The notes under the pieces: generated by a model
The model's database searches: none
What the model saw: the letters and a program-made list of their open reading frames with translations, nothing else
What the model was told of the DNA's origin: nothing
Shown: positions 6,035 through 14,249 of the stretch, piece after piece
How positions within the stretch are numbered: the stretch's first letter is position 1
Layout: each line of letters begins with the position of its first letter
Source: SAR324 cluster bacterium
GTDB taxonomy: Bacteria; Bdellovibrionota; UBA2361; JAAZON01
NCBI GenBank assembly: GCA_012797725.1
Contig: JAAZON010000632.1
Span: 1 to 18,753 of the forward strand
Direction of reading: 5' to 3'
Length of the DNA stretch: 18,753 nt
Made by a program: the position numbers and the translations under genes

Positions 6035-7072
6035 ATGGTCCGAAAGCATCTTACAGTGATTGCAGTCCCACTCTTTGGGTTATTAGCTGGACTCCTTGTA
6101 GTTGAGCTTGGATTTCGCTTAATAGAAGGCCGCTTGGAGAAGAAAGTCTGGAGCGATAGGCCAACTTTTTATTTCGCACCGGAAAAATCGCATACTCTTC
6201 AGGACTATCCATACAACGCAAAAAAAGCACCCAATACATTTCGCATAGCTGTGATCGGGGACTCTTTTGCATTTGCTCCTCATATGCAGTTTACGGATGC
6301 CTTCCCTAAGAAAATCGAGCAGATGCTCAATCTCAATGACACATCAAAAAGAGCAGAGGTTATAAATTTTGGCGTTTCTGCAGCGTCAACAGCGCATGAA
6401 GTTCCGCTAGTAAGACAGGCAATTAAAGAAGAAGCCGATTTGATCATCATGCAGATAACTCTGAATGACCCAGAGATTAAGCATCGCATGCCTGTAGGAG
6501 TAACTGATACTAGCCGTTTCGCCCCATATGAACCTCAGGGTGCAGCTGCCTGGGTAATGAGACGTCTTCATATCGTGAAATTTATTGTGAAGCGTATTCA
6601 CAACTCTCAAAGCAGGAGAGACTATATAGAATATTTTAAGAGTCTTTATGAGAATCCTAAGAGCTGGATGTCTTTTAAAAACGCATGGAGACAAATTTCG
6701 GCTGAAGGGAGAAAGAGTAATACCAGAATAGTGGCTGTGATATTTCCGCTCTTTGGTCTTCCATTTGATGAGCATTATCCGCTATCAGCAGTTCATGAGA
6801 AGATATTGAAATTGTTAAAGGCGCTTGGCATCGAAGCTTTAGATATCTCTGAGATTTATGAAAGGATTCCACTTGAGCACTTGCAGGTTTTACCTAATAT
6901 TGATCGACATCCAAATGAAATTGCTCACCGCATGGCGGCAGAACGCATTTATTCCTGGTTGGTAGAAATAGGCGCGCTACCATCCGAATTTCAGATTAAG
7001 AAGAGATTCAAGCAAAGAACCCGAATAATATTCGAAGAGCCTTGTGATCCATTGAAACCCGATTGCAGTTAG
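6035..7072 (+). CDS. Second membrane-anchored SGNH/GDSL-type protein
   Basis: 345 residues, built like the 4368-5390 protein. A short basic start is followed by a membrane segment (about 7-27), then the SGNH domain with AVIGDSFAFAP (catalytic Ser), INFGVSAAST, TLNDPE (block III Asn-Asp) and DRHPNE near residue 290, giving the Asp-x-His pair. A tail rich in Lys/Arg ends CDPLKPDCS, with two Cys that could form a disulfide outside the membrane. The ATG at 6035 is preceded by ATGAAGA, a weak ribosome site. It is divergent from the FKBP gene across about 180 bases. Related proteins modify envelope polysaccharides or lipids; the true substrate cannot be told. The two SGNH proteins resemble each other in layout, but I have not measured identity. 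Confidence 0.83.
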   Translation: MVRKHLTVIAVPLFGLLAGLLVVELGFRLIEGRLEKKVWSDRPTFYFAPEKSHTLQDYPYNAKKAPNTFRIAVIGDSFAFAPHMQFTDAFPKKIEQMLNLNDTSKRAEVINFGVSAASTAHEVPLVRQAIKEEADLIIMQITLNDPEIKHRMPVGVTDTSRFAPYEPQGAAAWVMRRLHIVKFIVKRIHNSQSRRDYIEYFKSLYENPKSWMSFKNAWRQISAEGRKSNTRIVAVIFPLFGLPFDEHYPLSAVHEKILKLLKALGIEALDISEIYERIPLEHLQVLPNIDRHPNEIAHRMAAERIYSWLVEIGALPSEFQIKKRFKQRTRIIFEEPCDPLKPDCS

Positions 7073-7113
7073 ACAGTTCGCCAAAATTCCTGTCCTCGAA
7101 TTCAACATTGTTC

Positions 7114-7506
7114 TTAGAGATCTTTGAGATTGGAGTGCTCAATAAAGTAAACTCTTCCATCTGGTAAGCCGATCTTTTCAAGATGATTGCCGTTTTCTAG
7201 CTCCATGTCGAGGTAAATAAATTCATCTCGTATTACCTGGGCCTTAGGATCTACTTCGAAGTAAAGGCCCTCATAGGCTGCGACCCTGCTTCTTAGTGGC
7301 CTTACCCCTTGCTCTGAGCAGAAATTCCTAAATCCACGCTCCCAAAGGAGATCCATAAGCTGTTTTTGGTTTTGTTGAGACATCGCCCGTTTTTCGAGGG
7401 AAGCAAGAAAGTCCTCATGGCTCGCATTTACTGGTTCGGAAGCGGATATGTCTGCTCTGAGGTCTTGGTCTTTAGGGTTTCTAAATATTGTTCGCATGGC
7501 ATCCAC
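7114..7506 (-). CDS. Hypothetical protein, 130 residues
   Basis: I do not recognise this protein. It is soluble-looking, acidic and without a signal peptide or membrane segment. The first 50 residues are polar and probably helical (ASLEKRAMSQQNQKQLMDLL). The second half has a beta-like pattern: SRVAAYEGLYFEVDPKAQV, FIYLDMELENG, KIGLPDGRVYFIEHS. Two starts are possible, ATG at 7506 or three codons later at 7497; neither has a strong ribosome site, though GTGG precedes the second. It is convergent with the SGNH gene 41 bases away and divergent from psd. Codon use and composition look like a real gene. Confidence 0.65.
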   Translation of the reverse strand: MDAMRTIFRNPKDQDLRADISASEPVNASHEDFLASLEKRAMSQQNQKQLMDLLWERGFRNFCSEQGVRPLRSRVAAYEGLYFEVDPKAQVIRDEFIYLDMELENGNHLEKIGLPDGRVYFIEHSNLKDL

Positions 7507-7694
7507 TTTCTAGGCTTTCAAGCATTAGGATGCCTTAGCTTAGGGTGCCGTAGCGGTGTTTTTTCACAAGGATTTAATTGTCAAAGTCGCTCTTCTAAGC
7601 TACTACTAATAGACTAAAAATGAACCGTGACTCAAGTAGAGGCGAGAAAAATAGCAAGATATCTAAGTTTAGGCTCTATAAAAGTGCTGGCAAC
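7507..7694. other. Intergenic stretch between the 7114-7506 gene and psd (left part)
   Basis: Short open frames exist on the plus strand (within 7366-7617 and 7620-7811) but none looks like a protein. TTGTCA at about 7579, followed 17 bases later by TACTAC, is a poor promoter match. I see no repeat or stable hairpin. Confidence 0.3.
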
Positions 7695-7723
7695 TTGAGA
7701 ATTAGACTGAAAATCGACATAGT
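7695..7723 (+). promoter_or_regulatory. Candidate sigma-70 promoter for psd
   Basis: TTGAGA (7695-7700) and CATAGT (7718-7723) are separated by exactly 17 bases, and the predicted transcript would begin about 55 bases before the psd ATG. Each box has one or two mismatches to consensus. It is a prediction by pattern only. Confidence 0.35.
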
Positions 7724-7785
7724 TGTGAACGTTTATTCTACAAGTTTGCAAGAAAGTTGTTTGGCTTATTGCTCCGTGGGCAACT

Positions 7786-8628
7786 ATGAAGATCGGATAC
7801 TACTTATTTAAGCTATTTCCAAAGAAGCTTTTTAGCTATCTCTTTGGTAAGCTCATGCATATTGAACTGCCCAGATTTCTTCATATGCCACTTCTAAAAA
7901 CCTTCGTATGGGCTTACAAAATAGATAGCCAAGAAGCCGAAGCTCCTCTTTCTCATTATAAATCTCTTGGTGCTTTTTTTGTTCGTGAACTTAAAGACAA
8001 AAGCCGCCCCCTTGGGGCTTCTCCATTTAGCCCAGTTGATGGGGTCTTAAGGGATCTTGGGATCATTAGTCAAGGGCAGCTTCCTCAGATAAAGGGGGAG
8101 TCTTATTCAGTAGAAAAGCTTTTGCAGGACTCAAATAGTGCTCGGAGATTTGAGGAGGGTTTGTTTTTTAATTTTTATTTATCACCACGTGATTATCATC
8201 ATGTGCATTATCCGCAAAGTGGAGCAGTTGTCTCTTCTCGTTACATTCCAGGGCACTTGTGGCCCGTGAATCGATGGTCTCTTAAGAATGTCGAAGGTGT
8301 TTTTGCCCAGAATGAAAGAGTTGTTACATATCTCGAAACAGAATTCGGATTAATCGCCGTTGTGATGGTAGCAGCGTTTAATGTTGGAAGAATTAGTGTC
8401 TCTTATGATACTTTTGAAACAAACCAAATATTCCAATTTAGAAGCCCGAAGGGTTTTTCGGCAGTATACAATCCACCTAAAGAAGTCAGGGCCGGGGAGC
8501 GCTTGGGAACCTTCCATTTAGGCTCAAGTGTTGTCATCTTAATAGAAGCATCGTCTTCACTTTGCAAGAGAGAGTTTGGAATTCAAGCTCCTGCCAATGT
8601 TTTTTATGGGCAGAGTTTGTTTTCTTGA
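7786..8628 (+). CDS. psd: Phosphatidylserine decarboxylase proenzyme
   Basis: This enzyme makes phosphatidylethanolamine from phosphatidylserine at the inner membrane, using a pyruvoyl group formed by self-cleavage. The 280 residues begin with the family's LFPKKLFSYLFGKLMHIELP and continue with FFVRELKDKSRPL, FSPVDGVL, IKGESYSVEKLL, FNFYLSPRDYHHVHYPQSG and PVNRWSL. The cleavage motif LGSS places the pyruvoyl-forming Ser at 247, giving a 34-residue alpha chain and a 246-residue beta chain. The protein is shorter than E. coli Psd (322), mainly at the alpha chain. LGSS replaces the more common LGST. No phosphatidylserine synthase gene lies nearby, and the gene appears to be transcribed alone. 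Confidence 0.95.
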   Translation: MKIGYYLFKLFPKKLFSYLFGKLMHIELPRFLHMPLLKTFVWAYKIDSQEAEAPLSHYKSLGAFFVRELKDKSRPLGASPFSPVDGVLRDLGIISQGQLPQIKGESYSVEKLLQDSNSARRFEEGLFFNFYLSPRDYHHVHYPQSGAVVSSRYIPGHLWPVNRWSLKNVEGVFAQNERVVTYLETEFGLIAVVMVAAFNVGRISVSYDTFETNQIFQFRSPKGFSAVYNPPKEVRAGERLGTFHLGSSVVILIEASSSLCKREFGIQAPANVFYGQSLFS

Positions 8629-8742
8629 TATAACTAGTACACCGTTCAGACAGTATTCTCGCCAAAGCAATTGGTCGGCCGCTTGGGTCTTACTTCTCTG
8701 CGCAGACACAGACTGGTCTTGTTATTTGGTTCCCTGTGGTCG

Positions 8743-8802
8743 CTAGTGCCGCTTAGCAATGATAGTCGACAGTGAAAAGACTTCTTGTGAAAGCGGCACT
8801 AG
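8743..8802. repeat. 12-bp perfect inverted repeat between psd and prfC
   Basis: CTAGTGCCGCTT (8743-8754) and AAGCGGCACTAG (8791-8802) are exact reverse complements around a 36-nt loop, which itself contains AGTC/GACT. There is no T-run after the right arm, so it is not a standard terminator. It could be a structured leader or small RNA, or a binding site. Confidence 0.45.
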
Positions 8803-8814
8803 GGATGCCAATCT

Positions 8815-8843
8815 TTGCATCGAGATTGTATTTGAATTATCAT
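8815..8843 (+). promoter_or_regulatory. Candidate promoter for prfC
   Basis: TATCAT (8838-8843) is a good -10 box; 17 bases upstream is TTGCAT (8815-8820), a poorer -35. Transcription would start near 8850, leaving about 65 bases before the ATG at 8914. This also argues against a start at the upstream TTG (8845). Confidence 0.35.
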
Positions 8844-8913
8844 CTTGGCCTTCTGCGCCTTAGAGGGGCATAAGGATGAACGAAGGACAAGTAACGTTAA
8901 AAGCAGTAGGGAT

Positions 8914-10506
8914 ATGGATCCATCTATTAAAAACGAAATTGAAAGAGAGACGGCACTTCGTCGCACATTTGCGATAATAAGTCATCCAGATGCCGGCAAA
9001 ACTACATTGACAGAAAAGCTCCTGCTCTATTCAGGCATGATTCGGACCGCCGGGATGGTTCGAGCGCGTAAAGGTGGAAAAAGTACAAGTTCAGATTGGA
9101 TGTCAATTGAACAGGAAAGGGGGATCTCAATTTCAGCGTCGGCTATGCAGTTTCCATACAAGGGTGCAATCATCAATGTTCTTGACACTCCAGGGCATCA
9201 AGATTTTAGTGAGGATACATATCGGACATTAACTGCTGCTGATAGTGCGGTAATGGTTCTGGATGCCGGGAAAGGTGTGGAGATGCAAACTCGGAAGCTA
9301 TTCGGAGTTTGTCGAATCAGAGGCATTCCAATTCTTAGTTTCATTAACAAGATGGATTTGCCAAGCAAGGAACCTTTGGATCTTCTGCACGAGATTGAAG
9401 ACGTTCTGGGCATCCATGCTGTTGCAATGGATTGGCCTGTTGGTTTTGCACGGCAATTCGTCGGCGTGGCAGATGTTGAAAGTAAACAACTTAGCTTCTT
9501 TGAACGGGCAGAAAGTGGGGCCAAATCAGCATTTAAAACGCTTAGTCTTTCAGAAGTCGCGGATGAATTGGAAGCGTCAGTTGTGAATAAGCTTCGAGAA
9601 GACCTTGAACTTCTTTCTATTGCCGGCAACGAATTCGACATGGACGAATTTCTGGCTGGTAAACAAACTCCTGTTTTTTTTGGTTCTGCACTTACAAACT
9701 TCGGAGTTGAGCCGTTTTTCGATCGTTTTGTGCAATTAGCTCCAGCCCCTAGACCTCAACATGTAATCGGAATGTCTGGAGAAGACAGGATAATTGATCC
9801 TGTTGATGAGGAATTTTCAGGTTTTGTATTTAAACTTCAGGCAAATATTGACCCAAAACACAGAGATTGTATGGCGTTTATTCGCATATGTTCAGGCCGT
9901 TTTGAGCGAGATATGACAGTGATTCACGAGCCGACGGGACAGGAGTATCGTCTTTCACGCTCCTATAGTCTCTTTGCACGGGACAGAAATACTGTGGATT
10001 ATGGATACCCAGGAGATATTGTTGGTGTCAATAATCCAGGGTGCTTCGCGATAGGAGATACCATTTCTCTGAAAAAAGAATTTAAGTTTTACCCTATGCC
10101 AAAGTTTGCACCTGAATTGGTTGCAAGAATCCGGCCTGCCGATGTTATGCGCTTGAAGGCGTTCGAAAAAGGCATGGAACAGTTTGCAAACGAAGGAACG
10201 GTTCAAATCCTTTATCCTTTGGATGATTCTTCAAGCTCCTATGTTGCAGCAGTCGGAAAACTTCAATTTGATGTATTGCAATATCGGATGCAAGAAGAAT
10301 ACAGGGTGGATACAAGGCTTGAAATGCTCTCTGTAAAACATTGCGCTTATTTGAAGGGAGATCCGGAAACTTTCAAGAAGACTCAAAATTCACTGCTTGC
10401 AAGAGATAAGGACGGAAAAGTCCTTGTGCTCTTCTCTGGAGATTGGGAGAAGCGCTACTTGTTGGAACAAAACCCGGAGCACGATTTTGAAGAATTCTTG
10501 CCATAA
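8914..10506 (+). CDS. prfC: Peptide chain release factor 3 (RF3 GTPase)
   Basis: RF3 is a translational GTPase that removes RF1/RF2 from the ribosome after peptide release. The 530 residues match the family length (E. coli 529). G1 is SHPDAGKTT at 23-31; the switch region is KSTSSDWMSIEQERGISIS; G3 is DTPGHQDFSEDTYRTL; G4 is NKMD; domain 2 follows. The C-terminal stretch around ADVMRLKAFEKGMEQFANEG and VAAVGKLQFDVLQYRMQEEY is specific to RF3 rather than EF-G. The start at 8914 has TAGGG just upstream. An in-frame TTG at 8845 would add 23 unrelated residues and overlaps the likely promoter, so I reject it. The gene seems to stand alone, with 183 bases to the next one. Confidence 0.95.
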   Translation: MDPSIKNEIERETALRRTFAIISHPDAGKTTLTEKLLLYSGMIRTAGMVRARKGGKSTSSDWMSIEQERGISISASAMQFPYKGAIINVLDTPGHQDFSEDTYRTLTAADSAVMVLDAGKGVEMQTRKLFGVCRIRGIPILSFINKMDLPSKEPLDLLHEIEDVLGIHAVAMDWPVGFARQFVGVADVESKQLSFFERAESGAKSAFKTLSLSEVADELEASVVNKLREDLELLSIAGNEFDMDEFLAGKQTPVFFGSALTNFGVEPFFDRFVQLAPAPRPQHVIGMSGEDRIIDPVDEEFSGFVFKLQANIDPKHRDCMAFIRICSGRFERDMTVIHEPTGQEYRLSRSYSLFARDRNTVDYGYPGDIVGVNNPGCFAIGDTISLKKEFKFYPMPKFAPELVARIRPADVMRLKAFEKGMEQFANEGTVQILYPLDDSSSSYVAAVGKLQFDVLQYRMQEEYRVDTRLEMLSVKHCAYLKGDPETFKKTQNSLLARDKDGKVLVLFSGDWEKRYLLEQNPEHDFEEFLP

Positions 10507-10689
10507 AAATAAGAATTGAAGAAATTGTAGTGTCTATGCTTGGGATAAGCACTAGAAAATCCTGGCAGATGGCACTAAAGATCACGAAGACGGCTTGAGA
10601 CTATAAGAGTAGATTTTTTCTGAAGCACATTGCACCAAAGTGCAGAAAAGCGAATATATGTCCAATACTAGAGATCTGCCTATCTGCCA

Positions 10690-11646
10690 ATGAATGGGAC
10701 TGTTGCTAAAAAGATAGAAATCTTAACTAAATGTCTCGTGTGGATGAAGAATTGGTATGCTTTGCCGGTTATTTCATGGATAAACGCAGATCGTAGTTTT
10801 GAGGGTAGATGTTTTCAAGAAGCAGCTGATCTTTACTTGAAGGGATTTTCTAGGAACAAGAGACATCCTGCCGCTACCGTTATCTCACTGAAGCTTGCCT
10901 ATTGCCAATGTAAGCTTGGGCAGCATAGAGAAGCCATAAAAACATTTCGGCGGAGCTTAGAACTGAATAATAAATCCCGCGAGACTTATATACGTCTAGC
11001 ACGCCTTGAGCTATGGCTTTGTCAGGCAGAGCATGCGTACAAAACATTGAAACAAGCAGTTTCAATAATTGGCCCAGATGCAGAAAGCGCTGCTCTTCTA
11101 TTAATCGCAGCCTTGGACTCCAATGCTCCGCAAAGAGACATTTCCGAAGCCTATGTTATCGTAAGACGTTTTGTGGGCGTGGGGAGTGAGACGCCATTGG
11201 TAAGTCTTGCAGTAGCTCGTTATGATTTCGCCAATGGTCTTAAGAATAAGGCCAAATCTGCGATAATGGCCCTTTGTGAAAAGAAGAATGCTCCGCTTGA
11301 GGCCTTCATTACAATGGGAGAGATTCTTTTAGGGGAAGGTAATATTAGCGCTGCAAAGCTCTATCTGCGTGAGGCCTTGGCTCTTAATCCTCAACATCCA
11401 AAAACACAAACTCTGCTTGCGGAATCTTATTTAACTGAAAGTCCTGGGCGCTCGCCCGAATATGCGCTGCAGCTTGCATCCAATGCCTGTCGGAGCAGCT
11501 TTTGGGAGAACCTTCATTCTATGCAAGTGCTTGCAGAGGCTTATTATCAATGTGGTAAAAGGACAGACGCTGTTCTTGTTGCTAATAAAGTTAGAAGTGT
11601 GGGACTTGAGAAATTGCGGCGAGAGAAGCTGAGCACTCAACCTTAA
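10690..11646 (+). CDS. TPR-repeat protein of unknown role
   Basis: 318 residues, nearly all helical. Tetratricopeptide-like units are visible at about 37-70 (GRCFQEAADLYLKGFSRN), 68-103 (LAYCQCKLGQHREAIKTFRRSLELN), 103-137 (RLARLELWLCQAEHAYKTLKQA), and later LGEGNISAAKLYLREALALNPQHPKTQTLLAESY. TPR arrays bind partner proteins. There is no clear signal peptide or lipobox. The N-terminal LVWMKNWYALPVISWI is mildly hydrophobic but not a convincing membrane segment. The ATG at 10690 lacks a strong ribosome site. It may be co-oriented with prfC but has 183 bases before it. No partner can be named from the context. Confidence 0.8.
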   Translation: MNGTVAKKIEILTKCLVWMKNWYALPVISWINADRSFEGRCFQEAADLYLKGFSRNKRHPAATVISLKLAYCQCKLGQHREAIKTFRRSLELNNKSRETYIRLARLELWLCQAEHAYKTLKQAVSIIGPDAESAALLLIAALDSNAPQRDISEAYVIVRRFVGVGSETPLVSLAVARYDFANGLKNKAKSAIMALCEKKNAPLEAFITMGEILLGEGNISAAKLYLREALALNPQHPKTQTLLAESYLTESPGRSPEYALQLASNACRSSFWENLHSMQVLAEAYYQCGKRTDAVLVANKVRSVGLEKLRREKLSTQP

Positions 11647-11656
11647 GCTTGAAATC

Positions 11657-11685
11657 TTGAATTATTTAGTCATGTTTGATACAAT
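11657..11685 (+). promoter_or_regulatory. Probable sigma-70 promoter of the suf cluster
   Basis: TTGAAT (11657-11662), a 17-base spacer and TACAAT (11680-11685) make the best sigma-70-type promoter seen in the window. The leader to the sufC ATG would be about 130 bases. I see no site I can name as an IscR or Fur box. Confidence 0.5.
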
Positions 11686-11821
11686 TCCATAATTATGTGA
11701 GAATACGGAAGAAAATATTTTGCTTCTCAAAGTTGTAGCCGTTCAGCTTCGGAAAGCTTTTGTCTTGGCGGAATAAGGCCAGTTTTTTTGTGAACAACCA
11801 TTTATTGGAAATGAAGTGTAT

Positions 11822-12598
11822 ATGACGCAGACCAAGCTTCTTGAGATTAAAGATCTTTATGCCTCAATTGAGAGTGGACAAATCATAAGGGGCCTAAGCC
11901 TTGATGTTAGGCCAGGCGAGATCCATGCGATTATGGGACCTAACGGAAGTGGCAAATCGACTTTGGCCAAAGTTCTTGCGGGACACCCATCTTATATGGT
12001 TGATAGCGGCGAAGTGCTTCTAAATGGTGAGAATGTTTTGGAAATGAGCCCAGATGAGAGATCGAAAAAGGGATTATTCCTGGCCTTTCAATATCCTCAA
12101 GAGATCCCAGGGGTTTCGATATTGAATTTCTTAAGAACAGCGGTAAATGCGCGTTTGGGCAAAGATATGTCGGTCATGGAATTTCGAAAGTTGCTTTATG
12201 AAAAGATGGATATGCTGAGCATGGATCGGAAGTTTGCAACTCGCTTCGTAAATGATGGCTTCAGTGGTGGAGAGAAAAAGCGTAATGAGATTCTTCAAAT
12301 GGCTTTGCTTCAACCAAGCCTTGCAGTTTTAGATGAGACAGATTCAGGCCTTGATATAGACGCTTTAAGAATTGTTTCCCAAGGGGTGAACAAAATAATG
12401 GAAGAGGCAAACCCAAAGCCAGGCGTCCTTGTGATTACTCACTACAATAGAATTCTTAACTATATTCAACCAGATTATGTCCATGTACTTTATATGGGAC
12501 AAATAATTAAATCCGGAAGCAGTGACTTGGCCCTTGAATTGGAAGAGCGGGGGTATGACTGGCTGATTGAAGGCCGACAAGCTGGCGCTGCTGTTTGA
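11822..12598 (+). CDS. sufC: Fe-S cluster assembly ATPase SufC
   Basis: SufC is the ABC-type ATPase of the SufBCD scaffold that assembles Fe-S clusters in the cytoplasm. In the 258-residue form (ATG at 11822) the Walker A GPNGSGKS is at 39-46, the Q-loop is [11 protein letters not shown] with Gln90, the signature FSGGEKKR starts at 147, Walker B with [14 protein letters not shown] follows, and the H-loop His is at 207. The [19 protein letters not shown] and DSGLDIDAL stretches are SufC-specific. A GTG at 11816 would add two residues; the ATG is preferred. sufD follows after 41 bases. SufB and the SufS desulfurase, the usual partners, are not in this window. Confidence 0.96.
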   Translation: MTQTKLLEIKDLYASIESGQIIRGLSLDVRPGEIHAIMGPNGSGKSTLAKVLAGHPSYMVDSGEVLLNGENVLEMSPDERSKKGLFLAFQYPQEIPGVSILNFLRTAVNARLGKDMSVMEFRKLLYEKMDMLSMDRKFATRFVNDGFSGGEKKRNEILQMALLQPSLAVLDETDSGLDIDALRIVSQGVNKIMEEANPKPGVLVITHYNRILNYIQPDYVHVLYMGQIIKSGSSDLALELEERGYDWLIEGRQAGAAV

Positions 12599-12639
12599 TA
12601 GGATCCCATTGACTGGAGTGATGAGGAAATTTTAAGAAG

Positions 12640-13905
12640 ATGAAAGAATCCCCTGAAGTGAAGAAACTAGGAACGACTCCATTAACCAGAGAAGCTTTTG
12701 ATGCTCTTTCAAGAAGGGCACCTAAGGACAAGGTGCTTCAGAAACTTAGAGAGTATGCATTCACGAAAATAGAGTCCATTCCTTTTGTTTCGAATACACA
12801 CCCCTTGTGGAGGCACACAAAACCTGAACTTTTTGATTTCGGTCGGGTACTTTCAGCTAGTCCCACTCCAGTTGAACTTCAAGTGTTTAACGGAGACTCC
12901 GCTGTTGTCAAAGGAGTTGAGTTGTTGAATTCCACCGATGTCTCAAGCATTCCGGACTCGATAGTATCTGAACTCTTCTTTGCGGACAAGAACAGCATCG
13001 ATGAGGATGCTTCGAATTATCTCCAACTAGCAGTTACATTGAATACCGCTTTTCTTCGAGTTCGAAAAAACACAGATGTTAAAGAAATACTGCGCTTGTC
13101 ATATCCTATTGAAGCAGAAGCTTGTCAAACGCCATTAGTTGTTGTGCTGCTTGAAGAGGGGGCCAGTCTGACATTGTTTGAAGATCTTTCAGGCGGTAAG
13201 GAGGCCTTTGTGTTTCCCCGATTTGAGATAATTCTTAGAGATAACACCCACTTCAATTTAGTATCTCAGAATAGACTCGAAGAGGATTCAAGATATCTAG
13301 CGAGGCACAGGCTTCATGCTGGGCGAGATGTGAACGCAAGCATCTTCCATTCCATGATTGGGGCTGGAGTTGCACGTTTGGATTTAGAATGCCGCATGCT
13401 GGGCTCTGGAACCGCCCTTGATATTGCATCGGTTTATATAGCTGATGGGCACAGGCATGTTGACATACATACTGTGCAAGATCATTTGTTTCCACACTGC
13501 AGATCAGATTTATTAAGCAAGGGCATACTACATCAAAAAGGACGTAGCGTTTATCATGGCTATATCAAGGTGGCTGAAGGGGCGCAGCGCACCGATGCTT
13601 ACCAGACGAATCGGAACCTGGTATTTTCCAAAGAAGCTCGTGCTGATTCCATACCCAATCTTCAAATTAAAGCAAATGACGTTAAATGCTCTCATGGAGC
13701 AACTGTGGGAGAAGTCAGCGAAGATGAGCTTTTTTATCTTATGACAAGAGGATTATCCAAAGTTGAGGCGGAAAATTTGTTAGTGCAAGGCTTTCTGGAC
13801 GAGGCAATAATGAGGATTAAAGATGAGACACTTCTGTCCTTAATACATGAGCAGGTTATGCAAAGGATTGAATATGACCGCAAAGGCAGTTGCGAAAATA
13901 TCTGA
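12640..13905 (+). CDS. sufD: Fe-S cluster assembly protein SufD
   Basis: SufD is the beta-helix partner of SufB in the SufBC2D scaffold; it supports iron entry and cluster formation. The 421 residues have a variable helical N-terminus (TREAFDALSRRAPKDKVLQKL, HPLWRHTKP), the right-handed beta-helix middle, and a C-terminal core with RTDAYQTNRNLVFS, IPNLQIKANDVKCSHGATVG (Cys350, His352) and DELFYLMTRGLS. The CSHGAT form marks SufD rather than SufB, which has EHEATT there. His352 corresponds to the SufD His reported as important for cluster assembly in E. coli. It follows sufC by 41 bases, and its 3' end overlaps the Rieske gene by 32 bases. Confidence 0.94.
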   Translation: MKESPEVKKLGTTPLTREAFDALSRRAPKDKVLQKLREYAFTKIESIPFVSNTHPLWRHTKPELFDFGRVLSASPTPVELQVFNGDSAVVKGVELLNSTDVSSIPDSIVSELFFADKNSIDEDASNYLQLAVTLNTAFLRVRKNTDVKEILRLSYPIEAEACQTPLVVVLLEEGASLTLFEDLSGGKEAFVFPRFEIILRDNTHFNLVSQNRLEEDSRYLARHRLHAGRDVNASIFHSMIGAGVARLDLECRMLGSGTALDIASVYIADGHRHVDIHTVQDHLFPHCRSDLLSKGILHQKGRSVYHGYIKVAEGAQRTDAYQTNRNLVFSKEARADSIPNLQIKANDVKCSHGATVGEVSEDELFYLMTRGLSKVEAENLLVQGFLDEAIMRIKDETLLSLIHEQVMQRIEYDRKGSCENI

Positions 13906-14188
13906 TTTTGATGATTCGAAGATGTTGGCAATCGAATTTGATGGGATGCCAATTGTCTTGATACTTGAAAAAGACGGAAGTGTGAGTGCGCTCCATGATT
14001 GTTGCAGCCATGAAGAAGTCAAACTTTCGGAAGGTGCTGTTGAAAGCGGGGAAATCACTTGTTTGAGACATGGAGCCCGCTTTGAAACAAAAACAGGGAA
14101 ACAGCTCTGCCTTCCAGCGGTAAGGCCGGTGAAGTCATATTCATGTGCAGTGCAAGAAGGGCTGGTCTATCTTGATATTTCCGGATAA
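13874..14188 (+). CDS. Rieske-type [2Fe-2S] ferredoxin linked to suf
   Basis: A small soluble Rieske protein of 104 residues resembling the ferredoxin subunits of non-heme iron oxygenases. The cluster ligands are complete: Cys44-Ser-His46 and Cys63-x-x-His66, separated by 16 residues. They sit in CCSHEEVKLSEG and ITCLRHGARF, followed by LPAVRPVKSY. The start at 13874 has AAAGGA six bases upstream; an ATG at 13847 would add nine residues and lies deeper within sufD. The gene begins inside the end of sufD in another frame, so the two are translationally coupled. Similar Rieske genes occur in suf operons of other bacteria, for example actinobacteria. A role as electron donor for cluster assembly is plausible but unproven. 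Confidence 0.9.
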   Translation: MTAKAVAKISDFDDSKMLAIEFDGMPIVLILEKDGSVSALHDCCSHEEVKLSEGAVESGEITCLRHGARFETKTGKQLCLPAVRPVKSYSCAVQEGLVYLDISG

Positions 14189-14249
14189 ACTATCATCGTT
14201 ATGTAATCAAAAGCGGGCCTAATTCTAATAAAAAAGAGGGAGTGCAATC

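Noticed and set aside
5855..6049. N-terminal extension of the FKBP protein up to 6049
   Set aside because: The extension precedes a good signal peptide, lacks family features and overlaps the divergent SGNH gene.
7366..7811. Two short plus-strand frames before psd
   Set aside because: One is antisense to the 7114-7506 gene and the other has no ribosome site or protein-like pattern.
8845..8913. Start of prfC at TTG 8845
   Set aside because: It overlaps the likely promoter and adds 23 residues not seen in RF3; ATG 8914 has a ribosome site and gives the family length.
9198..9641. 147-codon frame antisense to prfC
   Set aside because: Rich in Ser and Arg as expected for the reverse frame of a well-conserved gene; no start context or family features.
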